Assembly (NCBI RefSeq): GCF_008520265.1
Contig: NZ_VIQM01000018.1
Span: 1 to 64,000, forward strand
Source of the DNA: Sphingobacterium cavernae
GTDB taxonomy: Bacteria; Bacteroidota; Bacteroidia; Sphingobacteriales; Sphingobacteriaceae
DNA: 64,000 nucleotides
Direction of reading: 5' to 3'
Below the pieces are notes generated by a model. The model worked only from the letters and a program-made list of their open reading frames with translations, had not been told where the DNA came from and searched no databases. Shown here in pieces: positions 18,552 through 27,525 of the stretch; position 1 is the stretch's first letter; each line of letters starts with the position of its first letter. The translations under genes and the position numbers were made by a program.

Positions 18552-18668
18552 TTATTTGTCTATAAATATTTTATAAATAATTCCGAGTAGAAATAGAATG
18601 ATAGCAATCGCGTTGATAATATACATTACGCGTATGGAAGTTGGTTTAGTATTGTCCGCTTTTTTCAT
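18552..18668 (-). CDS. 38-residue membrane microprotein upstream of ridA
   Basis: A short frame not usually called by gene finders: MKKADNTKPTSIR, then a hydrophobic helix of about 22 residues (VMYIINAIAIILFLLGIIY), ending KIFIDK. The basic N-terminus and single transmembrane helix are typical of real small membrane proteins. Its stop codon is 2 bases from the ridA ATG, which suggests coupled translation. No frame on the other strand competes for this region. Function is unknown. Confidence 0.65.
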   Translation of the reverse strand: MKKADNTKPTSIRVMYIINAIAIILFLLGIIYKIFIDK

Positions 18669-18750
18669 TTCTAAAACTATGATTGGTCTAAGTTACAATC
18701 CAACAGGTGTAAATACAAATTCCAAAAGCTTTTAGTATTATTGCAACATT

Positions 18751-19863
18751 ATGAAAAGCAAAATTGCATTAACCAATGGTATTATATATACAGGTAAAAA
18801 TACTTTTATCAACAAAGCATTACTAATCGAGGACGAGAAAATATCAGCAGTAATAGAAGACCATGCTATTCCTGCCGATTATGAAAAAATTGATGTTGAA
18901 GGCAAAAATATCTGTCCTGGCTTGATTGACTTGCAAATATATGGTGCTGGAGATCAGTTGTATTCAGCAGAATTAACAATCGAGTCTATACATCAAATTG
19001 AAAAGTTGCTTTTAAGACAAGGTTGTACCTCATTTTACCTGACCTTGGCTACCAATAGCATCGATCTTTTTAAAAAAGCTATTAAAGTTTATCAAACTGC
19101 TGAACCAAAAGTCTCTCTGGGGTTGCATCTGGAAGGTCCGTTTCTTAATCCAAGTAAACGAGGGGCGCATCCAGCAGAGTTGATTAAAGAAGCTACATTG
19201 CCAATTTTGGAAGATCTTTTAGCCAATAATAATGGAGCTGTTCAGATGATTACCGTTGCCCCTGAGTTGATGCAAGATGAATGCATGGCATACCTGCAAG
19301 CAGAAAATATATTGTTAAGTGCAGGACATAGTAACGCAACTTTCGAACAAGCAAAATTATCCTTTGATAAAGGAATAAAAACTGTTACACATCTTTGGAA
19401 CGCCATGTCTCCACTTCATCACCGTAATGTCGGATTGCCAGGAGCGACTTATACACACTCGTCTGTTAGCGCTTCTATAATTGTCGATGGAATTCATGTG
19501 GATTATGAAGCGGTAAAGATTAGTAAAGAAATAATGAAAGAACGTCTTTTCTTGATTACCGACGCTGTAGCGATATGTGAGAAAGATATTTATCACCATA
19601 TTTTGAATGGAGATCACTATGTTTTGCCAGATGGTACGCTTTCTGGTTCGGCGCTTACTATGCTTAAAGCAGTTCAAAATTGTGTGCAAAAAGTCAATAT
19701 TCCGTTAGATGAAGCATTAAGAATGGCTACGTTATATCCGGCTAATTTGATTGAACGTCAAGATTTAGGACGTTTGGATGAAGGATCAGTAGCAAATGTG
19801 CTAGTATTTGATGCAGATTTCAATGTAGATGCGGTTTATTTCGAAGGTAAGCTAGTAGAATAA
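18751..19863 (+). CDS. nagA: N-acetylglucosamine-6-phosphate deacetylase
   Basis: A 370-residue amidohydrolase that makes glucosamine-6-phosphate and acetate in the cytoplasm. Visible motifs are GLIDLQIYGAGD, HLEGPFLNPSKRGAHP, SAGHSNATFEQA (metal His), VTHLWNAMSPLHHRNVG and the catalytic Asp in ITDAVAI. Length is normal. It stands 87 bases before a secreted DigH-type glycan hydrolase on the same strand. MurQ, also in this window, produces its substrate from MurNAc-6-phosphate, so the two link into one pathway. Confidence 0.94.
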   Translation: MKSKIALTNGIIYTGKNTFINKALLIEDEKISAVIEDHAIPADYEKIDVEGKNICPGLIDLQIYGAGDQLYSAELTIESIHQIEKLLLRQGCTSFYLTLATNSIDLFKKAIKVYQTAEPKVSLGLHLEGPFLNPSKRGAHPAELIKEATLPILEDLLANNNGAVQMITVAPELMQDECMAYLQAENILLSAGHSNATFEQAKLSFDKGIKTVTHLWNAMSPLHHRNVGLPGATYTHSSVSASIIVDGIHVDYEAVKISKEIMKERLFLITDAVAICEKDIYHHILNGDHYVLPDGTLSGSALTMLKAVQNCVQKVNIPLDEALRMATLYPANLIERQDLGRLDEGSVANVLVFDADFNVDAVYFEGKLVE

Positions 19864-19936
19864 TCTTTGAACGTAAAAAAAATATTGCCAAACGTACTTT
19901 TAACATATACAATGTAAAAAATAAAAGTATATACAG

Positions 19937-19944
19937 TAGTTTTG
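19937..19944 (+). promoter_or_regulatory. -7 element 6 bases before the DigH-type gene ATG
   Basis: TAGTTTTG matches TAnnTTTG and ends 6 bases before the ATG at 19951, so this mRNA is probably leaderless. An in-frame TTG at 19942 overlaps the element and is therefore unlikely to be a start. Confidence 0.6.
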
Positions 19945-19950
19945 TGTCCT

Positions 19951-21582
19951 ATGAGAATAAATGTATTACGTACTATAGCATTTTTATGCCTTATTGTTGT
20001 TATTGCTGTGTCGTGCAAATCCCGAAAATCGAAAGAATTGAAAGCTGCAACACATTCATCGGGAGTTGAAGTTGTAAAAGAAAAAAATCCAGTATTACCG
20101 CAAACTACTGCAACTTCAGTGGCTTCAGAACCAAGGAAAAAAGCAGAAGAACCTAAAAAAGAAGAAAAAATTAAAGTGCAATTACCTGAGGTTCCGCGCG
20201 AATTTCGTGCTGCATGGATTGCAACTGTTGCAAACATAAATTGGCCTTCAAAGCGTAATTTGACAACTGCTCAGCAAAAAGAAGAAGCTATTCATCTTTT
20301 GGATATATTAAAAAATAACAACTTCAATGCTGTTATTTTTCAAGTTCGTCCGTCATCGGATGCCTTATACGATAGTAAATTTGAACCTTGGTCTTACTTC
20401 TTGACGGGCGAAATTGGTAAGCGTCCCGAACCATATTATGATCCATTAGAATTTTGGGTGGAAGAAGCACACAAACGTGGCCTGGAATTGCATGTCTGGT
20501 TGAATCCATACCGTGCTCACCATACTAATGGTGGTCAAGTGACGTCTAAATCTATGGTGAATACGGCATCGGATTACATTGTTCGTTTAAAGAATGGTAT
20601 GTATTGGTTTGATCCAGCGGACAAACGTACGCAAGATCATGCATCTCGTGTGGTGAATGATATCGTGACACGTTATGATATAGACGGCGTACATTTTGAT
20701 GATTATTTCTACCCGTATGCAAGTTATAATGGTGGCGCAGATTTCCCAGATTCTAAAACTTGGAATGTTTACAAAGCTAATGGTGGCGAGTTGTCACGAG
20801 GAGATTGGAGAAGATCGCATGTGAATAACTTCATCGAACGTATTTATAAAGAAATTAAAGCCGAAAAACCATTTGTAAAATTTGGTTTAAGTCCATTCGG
20901 TATTTGGAAACCAGGTTATCCTGCTGGAGTAACAGGTTCTTCGCAATACGATGAATTGTATGCTGATGCAAAATTATGGTTAAACAAAGGGTGGATAGAT
21001 TATTTTACACCACAATTGTATTGGCCAATCGAGCCTGCGAGACAAAGTTTTACAGCTTTATTGAAATGGTGGGAATCTGAAAATACTTTCCAAAGACATT
21101 TGTGGCCAGGTTTAAATACAGTAGAAGTTAAAGCTGCACACAAACCGACAGAAATCGTCAACCAAATCAACGCAACTCGTTCAATAGTTCCTAAAAGTCC
21201 TGGTGTAGTACATTGGAGCATCGCTGGATTGACAAAAAATGCAGAAATGTTGCCTACACTTAATAATGGACCTTATAAACAGAAATCCTTAGTACCAAAG
21301 TCTCCTTGGTTAAAAGCTAATCCTTTATTAGCTCCTACATTGTTAGTTACTCCTGAAAAAGGAAAAGTATTTGCGAAGTGGCTACACCAACAACCAGAAC
21401 AGGTGAGACATTTTATTGTATTTGCAAAATACGGTAGTGAGTGGGAATGGGATATTGTAGATAGCAATATTTCTGCTAAGGAATTTGCAAGTAATAAAAG
21501 CGGCGAAAAGCTATCCGCAATTGCAGTTAAAGCTGTCGATCGATTAGGTAATGAAAGTGAATATGAAGTAAAGGTATTCTAA
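19951..21582 (+). CDS. DigH/YddW-type glycan hydrolase lipoprotein (GHL10 family), copy 1
   Basis: A 543-residue lipoprotein: signal peptide ending AVSC, a Lys/Glu/Pro-rich linker of about 60 residues, then the COG1649/GHL10 domain starting PREFRAAWIATVANINWPS. The TIM-barrel motifs are VIFQVRPSSDALY, LELHVWLNPYRA, YDIDGVHFDDYFYP, FGLSPFGIW and DYFTPQLYWPI. The E. coli homologue DigH cleaves denuded peptidoglycan strands, so an endo-acting hydrolase on amidase-stripped glycan is likely. A beta-sandwich-like tail of about 85 residues follows. nagA is immediately upstream, and a terminator with a group II intron remnant follows. Confidence 0.88.
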   Translation: MRINVLRTIAFLCLIVVIAVSCKSRKSKELKAATHSSGVEVVKEKNPVLPQTTATSVASEPRKKAEEPKKEEKIKVQLPEVPREFRAAWIATVANINWPSKRNLTTAQQKEEAIHLLDILKNNNFNAVIFQVRPSSDALYDSKFEPWSYFLTGEIGKRPEPYYDPLEFWVEEAHKRGLELHVWLNPYRAHHTNGGQVTSKSMVNTASDYIVRLKNGMYWFDPADKRTQDHASRVVNDIVTRYDIDGVHFDDYFYPYASYNGGADFPDSKTWNVYKANGGELSRGDWRRSHVNNFIERIYKEIKAEKPFVKFGLSPFGIWKPGYPAGVTGSSQYDELYADAKLWLNKGWIDYFTPQLYWPIEPARQSFTALLKWWESENTFQRHLWPGLNTVEVKAAHKPTEIVNQINATRSIVPKSPGVVHWSIAGLTKNAEMLPTLNNGPYKQKSLVPKSPWLKANPLLAPTLLVTPEKGKVFAKWLHQQPEQVRHFIVFAKYGSEWEWDIVDSNISAKEFASNKSGEKLSAIAVKAVDRLGNESEYEVKVF

Positions 21583-21599
21583 AATAGTAGAAATTTAAC

Positions 21600-21630
21600 A
21601 AAAGGTCAGAATGAAAATTCTGACCTTTTG
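21600..21630 (+). terminator. Terminator after the DigH-type gene, next to the intron remnant
   Basis: AAAAGGTCAGAAT and ATTCTGACCTTTT form a 13-base perfect stem with a GAAA loop. The intron remnant begins a few bases after it. Confidence 0.9.
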
Positions 21631-21635
21631 TTGTT

Positions 21636-21960
21636 GTACGCCTGGCATGTGCGATAACTCTAGGGTGTAAGTCCCGAACACGCCATTACAGATGGTGTTA
21701 GCCGAAGGCAAGGGTGTCCATCGTGAGGTGGAATCCTAAGGAAGCATTAGGTAAACTATCGGTTAGACGGACAGAAACTACACAAAAGAACTAGGTACAA
21801 CGTAAACTAATTTCCTATACGGTAAATAAGAATCCATACATGACAATACCTGATGACATATAGAATGAACAAATTTGATAAGGCTTATGAACCTATCTAT
21901 AAAAGAATAGTGGGGAAGCCGAAGGCTATGGGGAAGGTAGCCATTTTATTGGGATAATTA
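21636..21960 (+). mobile_element. Group II intron remnant, class IIC-like, without reverse transcriptase
   Basis: The stretch starts GTACGCCTGGCATG and continues CTCTAGGGTGTAAGTCCCGAAC, then GTTAGCC, GGCAAGGGTGTCC and GGTGGAATC..AAGGAAGC, which follow the conserved domain I core of class IIC introns in order. It begins 6 bases after an intrinsic terminator stem, the classic target of IIC introns. No reverse transcriptase/maturase frame follows, and I could not find a convincing domain V, so it is either a degraded copy or an ORF-less derivative. The 3' limit given is approximate. Confidence 0.7.
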
Positions 21961-22507
21961 AAAAGTAAAAGATAATGGATGGACAAACACAAGGAAAAAT
22001 TATTGACATACAGCCAAAATGGGATGCTAAAAACAGTCCTTTGCATCGATTATCTTAACCCTCTGTGATACTCGTTTTTATGTGCAGAATATAAGCGAGT
22101 TTGAGTTAAAATTTAATTAAGCGTCGAATACCAATCGGTAGGTACGCTGCTTTGGAAATTTGTACGGATTTTTTTTCGTTCTCCTATCCGAATTATATCC
22201 ATGTGAAAAACTTATTTGTTACATAATATTTCGTGGGAAATTGATGTTTATGCGTTTTTGTTCTGATTTTTTTAAAAAAATTATTAAATCTGCATTTTTT
22301 TAATTAGACTTGTTGTAATAAATATTGTATAAAATTTATCTACCCAATATTATAACCTATAGGAACAATATATAAAACCACATTTCAGTACTCGTTATAC
22401 TAATTTAAATGATTTAATCGAATGCCTTTTTATGCGGTATTATTGTTTCTGATTTTTTTGTTTATAAAATAGGATACTAATCAATTCACTATAATAAACT
22501 ATCAAAC
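21961..22507 (+). other. Intergenic region with phased T-tract motifs before susC
   Basis: No gene is supported. The first part may be further intron debris, including a 27-codon frame beginning MDGQTQGK. A hairpin with arms AGCGT and ACGCT lies near 22120 but does not match intron domain V. Two related modules lie upstream of the susC gene: TGCGTTTTTG then TTCTGATTTTTTT from 22251, and TGCCTTTTTA, TGCGGTATTA, then TTTCTGATTTTTTT from 22423. In both, the units keep about 10-base spacing. No TAnnTTTG element is obvious near the start codon. Confidence 0.4.
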
Positions 22508-25500
22508 ATGAAAAGAAGATTACTTCTCACATTTTTCGGGGTAGCAGTATATGCATCCTGTTTGATGGCTCAACAAAAATCAATTTCTGGTAAAGTTACT
22601 TCTTCGACGGGAGATGCGATGAGTAACGTTACAGTTGTGGTTCAAGGAACCAATCGTTCTGTAGCAACCAATGCAGATGGATCTTTTACTATTCAAGCTG
22701 CGCCAGGGGAAAAATTGTTGTTCAGAGCCGTTGGCAGTAAAGAAACACTACAGACTGTAGGTAATGGAACAGTGTACAATGTGATTTTACAAAGTACAGA
22801 GGCCGCACTTGATGAAGTCTTAGTTACTGCGGAATTCGGAATGAAGCGCGTGGCAAGAGCCGTCGGTTCTTCCGTGCAACATATTGACGGAGAGACAATA
22901 AGTGAGTCTGGAAGGGAGAATTTTGTTTCTGCATTAGCTGGTCGTGTGCCAGGTCTAAATGTGACGTCTACCGGGGGGGCACCAGGGTCATCGACTACTG
23001 TTGTGTTAAGAAATATCACGTCTATTTCGGGTAATAACCAACCATTATACGTTGTAGATGGGGTTCCTATGAACAACTCATCGTTTGATCCAATAGGCAT
23101 GGCGGGAGCTGGGGGTAGTACTTATTCTGTTAGAAACTTAGATTATTCCTCGAGAGGTAATGATTTTAATCCGGAGGATATCGAATCGATTACGGTATTG
23201 AAAGGAGCGGCAGCTGCAGCTTTATATGGTTCTGATGCCTCCAATGGAGCGATCATTATAACCACTAAAAAAGGTAAAGCAGGAAAAGGTACTATTACGT
23301 ATGGTAATTACTTTAAGTGGGATGAGGCTTACGGATATCCAGATATGCAAACAAAATATGCGAATGGTAACTATGGTACAACAAATTACTACTATACATC
23401 GCGATTTGGAGGGTTATATCCAGATGGTATGAAATTATACGATAATATCGCATCAATATTACAAACAGGCGCGCAACAAAGACATAATATTTCTGTTGAT
23501 GCAGGATCGGAAAAGGCAACTATACGTGGAGCATTCTCCCAATTGAATCAAAAAGGGGTGCTAAAATCAACAGCATATGATCGCACAAATCTTAGTTTGT
23601 CAGGTCAGGCTACTGTTACTCCTTACTTGAAGTTTGATGGTTCTATGCAATATACGAAAACAGATAATGATAAAGTATTAAGAGGAACGGATGGTCCTTT
23701 GTATCGTGCAATGTTATGGCCTATAGTCGACGACATGAGTATTTATTATGCGCCAGATGGTAGTCATATGAAAAAGCCTGATTACTATGTTGATGAAGAC
23801 TTATTAAACCCATTGTTTGCAATGAATAAAAACAAGTTCTATGATAAGTCAGATCGTTTTTTAAGTAACGTATCCATGAACTTTACTCCTATAGAAAATG
23901 CTTTCTTGAGAGCGCAGGTAGGATGGGATGTAGGTATGCAGACTTTTGAAACATCTACACATCCATATTATGCGAATAAGAATGCAGGTGAGGGACAATT
24001 TAACCTTGTACAATCCAATTTCTCTGATCCTACAATTAATATTTTAGCGGGATATAATGATAAATTCTTACAAGATAAATTATCGTTCTCTGGACAAGTT
24101 GGTTATCACCAATTGGAAAATAGGGTAACACGATCTGCTACATACGGCACGAAATTCTTGGTTCCTGATTTTCAGTCTATTAATAATACAGATCCGTTAT
24201 CACAGACAAGTTCACAACGTAATACAAGACGAAGAATCCAAGCATTATCAGCTCAGTTTGAGTTTGGTTACAATAATTTAGCTTTTATTACTTTACGTGG
24301 GCGTAATGATTGGTCTTCTACTTTGCCAGTCGCTAATAATCGATATTTTTATCCTGCTATTGAAGGATCATTCATCGTGTCAGATTTGAAATTTTTAAAA
24401 GATATTTCTTCTATCAACCAAATAAAGATACGTGGATCTCTTGCGCAGGTAGGTAAGGATGCAGGACCTTTAGAAATTGACCCTCAATTAGAATATAGTG
24501 ATCAATCGGGTGGTGGATTTAAGTATGGTTTTACAGGGCCAAATCCAAAATTGCGACCAGAGATGACCACAGCTAAGGAAGCTGGTGTGGACTTTAGATT
24601 ATTCAATAATAGATTAAATGGTAGTTTTACATACTTCACGACGCGCAATGCAGATCAGATAGTTAAAGGATTTCGTTTAAGCTATGCAACAGGATTCGTG
24701 TTGAACAATATGAATGTGGGTACATTCAAAACTTGGGGTTGGGAGGCACACTTAGATGGTGATATTATTAAGCAAGCTCAAGGGCTTACTTGGAATGTCG
24801 GTATTAATGCTTCTCAAGGTGATTCGGAAGTACTCTACTTACCAGAAAACGTGACGGAATATTATAATGCATATACTTGGAATTCAGGTAATATTCGTAA
24901 TGGTATTATGGTTGGGAATCCAATCACAACACTTACAGGTTTAGCCTACGATAGAAATGAGCAGGGAGATGTTTTGATAAGTCCTAGTACAGGTTTGCCA
25001 ATTACAAAGGCGACTTGGTCTGTAATTGGTAATCGTGAGCCTAAATTGAGATTTGGAGTGACCACGGCATTGAGCTATAAAGATTTTCGTCTATCTGGGT
25101 TATTTGCGGGTAGATTGGGAGCAACGGTAGTAAATGGTACTAAGCGTACAATGATGACGAATGGTACTAGTTGGGAATCAGTAAGCTTAAGAGAAAGTGG
25201 ACCTGTTGTATTTAAAGGTGTATTACGTGACGGAAATGAGAATACAGATAATCCAACATTTAACACAATAGCTGTAGATTATAGAGCATATGGTGCGACT
25301 ACTTTTGGTGGTGGCGATGAAGATTGGTTAGAGAAAGATGTTAATTACTTACGACTACAAGAGTTGAGATTATCGTATAGATTACCAAAATCTCTATTGG
25401 CAAAGGGCAAAGTGTTCTCTGCTATGGATATCTATGCAGTAGGAAATGATTTGCTGACTTGGACGAACTATTCTGGGATTGATGCAGTAGGTAATACGGT

Positions 25501-25600
25501 TTCAGCTGCAGCTGGAGGAACTGGAGGAGAGGGGTATGATGTCTGGTCAATTCCTAATCCACGTGGTTTTTCTGTTGGATTTAGTTTAACATTAAATTAA
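22508..25600 (+). CDS. SusC/RagA family TonB-linked outer-membrane transporter, copy 1
   Basis: A 1030-residue outer-membrane transporter. After a signal peptide (cleavage near LMA/QQ) come a carboxypeptidase-regulatory-like domain (about 25-105), a plug (about 115-255, with GRVPGLNV and PLYVVDGVPM) and a 22-stranded barrel ending in the C-terminal GFSVGFSLTLN. There is no STN domain, so signalling through an ECF sigma/anti-sigma pair is not expected. It is followed by a SusD-like partner. The first 71 bases are almost identical to those of the susC gene at 28812, after which synonymous sites diverge. The substrate cannot be read from sequence. Confidence 0.93.
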   Translation: MKRRLLLTFFGVAVYASCLMAQQKSISGKVTSSTGDAMSNVTVVVQGTNRSVATNADGSFTIQAAPGEKLLFRAVGSKETLQTVGNGTVYNVILQSTEAALDEVLVTAEFGMKRVARAVGSSVQHIDGETISESGRENFVSALAGRVPGLNVTSTGGAPGSSTTVVLRNITSISGNNQPLYVVDGVPMNNSSFDPIGMAGAGGSTYSVRNLDYSSRGNDFNPEDIESITVLKGAAAAALYGSDASNGAIIITTKKGKAGKGTITYGNYFKWDEAYGYPDMQTKYANGNYGTTNYYYTSRFGGLYPDGMKLYDNIASILQTGAQQRHNISVDAGSEKATIRGAFSQLNQKGVLKSTAYDRTNLSLSGQATVTPYLKFDGSMQYTKTDNDKVLRGTDGPLYRAMLWPIVDDMSIYYAPDGSHMKKPDYYVDEDLLNPLFAMNKNKFYDKSDRFLSNVSMNFTPIENAFLRAQVGWDVGMQTFETSTHPYYANKNAGEGQFNLVQSNFSDPTINILAGYNDKFLQDKLSFSGQVGYHQLENRVTRSATYGTKFLVPDFQSINNTDPLSQTSSQRNTRRRIQALSAQFEFGYNNLAFITLRGRNDWSSTLPVANNRYFYPAIEGSFIVSDLKFLKDISSINQIKIRGSLAQVGKDAGPLEIDPQLEYSDQSGGGFKYGFTGPNPKLRPEMTTAKEAGVDFRLFNNRLNGSFTYFTTRNADQIVKGFRLSYATGFVLNNMNVGTFKTWGWEAHLDGDIIKQAQGLTWNVGINASQGDSEVLYLPENVTEYYNAYTWNSGNIRNGIMVGNPITTLTGLAYDRNEQGDVLISPSTGLPITKATWSVIGNREPKLRFGVTTALSYKDFRLSGLFAGRLGATVVNGTKRTMMTNGTSWESVSLRESGPVVFKGVLRDGNENTDNPTFNTIAVDYRAYGATTFGGGDEDWLEKDVNYLRLQELRLSYRLPKSLLAKGKVFSAMDIYAVGNDLLTWTNYSGIDAVGNTVSAAAGGTGGEGYDVWSIPNPRGFSVGFSLTLN

Positions 25601-25616
25601 CCGGTTAGATTTAGAA

Positions 25617-27482
25617 ATGATGAAAAAGAAATTTTTATATATGCTTTTGCCTCTGCTTGGTTTAGTAAGTGGATGTGAAAAGTATTTAGATGTAAATAAA
25701 AATATTGATGCACCTGATAAAGTAGAAGGGTATTTATATTTAGCGAATATCACACAACAATATCAGGGGTTATACTGGGATATTAGAGCGTTAGGTCCAA
25801 TGACCCAAATGATGGGAACTACTTCCTACACCTCATTTGCCAACCATTTCTATACATTGGCTTCAGATGCTGGGGGGGAAACATGGCGTATGGTTTACTG
25901 GAATCAAGGGATGAACCTTGAGAATATGATCAACCAGTCTATGGAAGCAGAAGATTGGACACTTGCTGGTATTGGCTACGCTATAAAAGCTTTTAGTTGG
26001 GATGCGTTGACAAAGATTCACGGTGAAGTACCCATGAAAGATGCTTTCGTGCCGGGGTTATTGTCGCACAACTATGATTATCAAGATGCTGTATACGAGC
26101 AAGTACGTGAATGGGCTAGAACATCTATTGAGTTGTTAGAAAGAGAAGATAACCACAATTACGGAACGAAAATCAGTAGTAATGATTTTATCTATAACGG
26201 AGATAAAGCTAAATGGATAAAGTTTGCCAACGCAGTAATTGTACGCAATCTTTCATCTTTGACTAATAAAAAAGATTTTACGACGAAATATGCACAAGAA
26301 TTAATTGATGCGGCAAGTAAATCTTTTCAAAGTCCAGATGATGACGCTACATTGAAGTTAACAGGTGGTTCACAAAGTGCACCTTATGCTAGTTATAACA
26401 ATTTTTGGGGAACAGCACGTCCGAACCTAACATATTCTTATTTCCAACATGATTACGCTGTTCAAGTATTTACAGGTACAGTTCCTGATTATGACCCAGC
26501 CACAGGTGACAAAATTAGAGAAGGGGCAAACCCATATTATCCGTTTAAATTAGCGAGTAAGCAGATAATTACTGATACATTGGTAAATATTGGGGGACAT
26601 TATGACCCACGTGTTGCCGTTAAATTAGGGACAACTAGTAATAATACGTTTTTAAATTTGAACAACGCTGAAAACGTAAAATCTTATAAATATTATGGAG
26701 GTGCATTTACAAGTACTGTAGGGCCAATTGGTACCGCTCCATCATTTTATGGCAGAAACCTTGCATCTACCTTTACAGGAACAGTACATGATGGAATCGG
26801 AAGATGGATCTATCGTGATGATGCTCCTTATATCTTAACCACATATGCTGAAGTGCAATTCTGTTTAGCAGAAACTTATTGGAAGTTAGGGCGTAAAGCC
26901 GATGCATTTGAAGCTTTCAAAAAGGGAGTTAATGCCGATCTTGTAACAACTGCACGATATATTTATCCTGGTAAAGAAGGTAGTGCTACAGGTGGGGATA
27001 AAATTACTAAGGAATTATTTAATTCGTTGGCTGCAGAATATGCCAACGGACCATTCGTGAATGGATTAAATGATTTGACTCTGTCGCACATTATGATGCA
27101 GAAGTGGGTAGCGCTATATCCATGGGGAGCATCTGAGGCTTGGGTTGATATGCGTAAATACCATTATGATATCGAATATACTGGAGAATATCCAAGTAAT
27201 GGTAATGGATGGGTGCAAGCGCAATTAGAACAAAAAGCTGATACTGACGTTGATAAAGTTTACAAAGGACTTTATTTGGCTCCTGCGCAAGTGCAAAACA
27301 GAAAAGGATCTTATGATATTCGTAACGAAGGATCTCCAAGCTATAGGTTAAGACCTCGTTACAATTCTGAGTATATGTGGAATCTACCGGCTCTTGAAAG
27401 CTTAAAACCTATAGCAGGTACTGCTGATAATTATCAAACTTCAATCCCTTGGTTTGCGTATCCAGGAGAGATGCCTAAATAG
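25617..27482 (+). CDS. SusD/RagB-like nutrient-binding lipoprotein (SusD-like_2 type), copy 1
   Basis: A 621-residue surface lipoprotein, lipid cysteine in LVSGC, followed by EKYLDVNKNIDAPD. The alpha-helical TPR-like fold is indicated by segments such as AGIGYAIKAFSWDALTKIHGEVPM and AEVQFCLAETYWKLGRKADAFEAF. It belongs to the SusD-like_2 branch. It lies 16 bases after the susC gene and would cap its barrel. Two adjacent ATG codons could serve as start. Confidence 0.9.
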   Translation: MMKKKFLYMLLPLLGLVSGCEKYLDVNKNIDAPDKVEGYLYLANITQQYQGLYWDIRALGPMTQMMGTTSYTSFANHFYTLASDAGGETWRMVYWNQGMNLENMINQSMEAEDWTLAGIGYAIKAFSWDALTKIHGEVPMKDAFVPGLLSHNYDYQDAVYEQVREWARTSIELLEREDNHNYGTKISSNDFIYNGDKAKWIKFANAVIVRNLSSLTNKKDFTTKYAQELIDAASKSFQSPDDDATLKLTGGSQSAPYASYNNFWGTARPNLTYSYFQHDYAVQVFTGTVPDYDPATGDKIREGANPYYPFKLASKQIITDTLVNIGGHYDPRVAVKLGTTSNNTFLNLNNAENVKSYKYYGGAFTSTVGPIGTAPSFYGRNLASTFTGTVHDGIGRWIYRDDAPYILTTYAEVQFCLAETYWKLGRKADAFEAFKKGVNADLVTTARYIYPGKEGSATGGDKITKELFNSLAAEYANGPFVNGLNDLTLSHIMMQKWVALYPWGASEAWVDMRKYHYDIEYTGEYPSNGNGWVQAQLEQKADTDVDKVYKGLYLAPAQVQNRKGSYDIRNEGSPSYRLRPRYNSEYMWNLPALESLKPIAGTADNYQTSIPWFAYPGEMPK

Positions 27483-27525
27483 AATAAATAATTACGGAAT
27501 AAAATCCGTTTACAAATTTGAAGAG

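Noticed and set aside
19942-19950. TTG start three codons upstream of the first DigH-type gene.
   Set aside because: It overlaps an exact -7 element; the ATG at 19951 gives a normal lipoprotein signal.
21982-22065. A 27-codon frame (MDGQTQGKIIDIQPKWDAKNS...) after the intron domain I.
   Set aside because: It could be a remnant of an intron-encoded protein start, but it is too short and has no reverse transcriptase motif.
22118-22150. Hairpin AGCGT...ACGCT with inner TACC/GGTA as intron domain V.
   Set aside because: The catalytic triad, GNRA loop and bulge spacing of domain V are not present.
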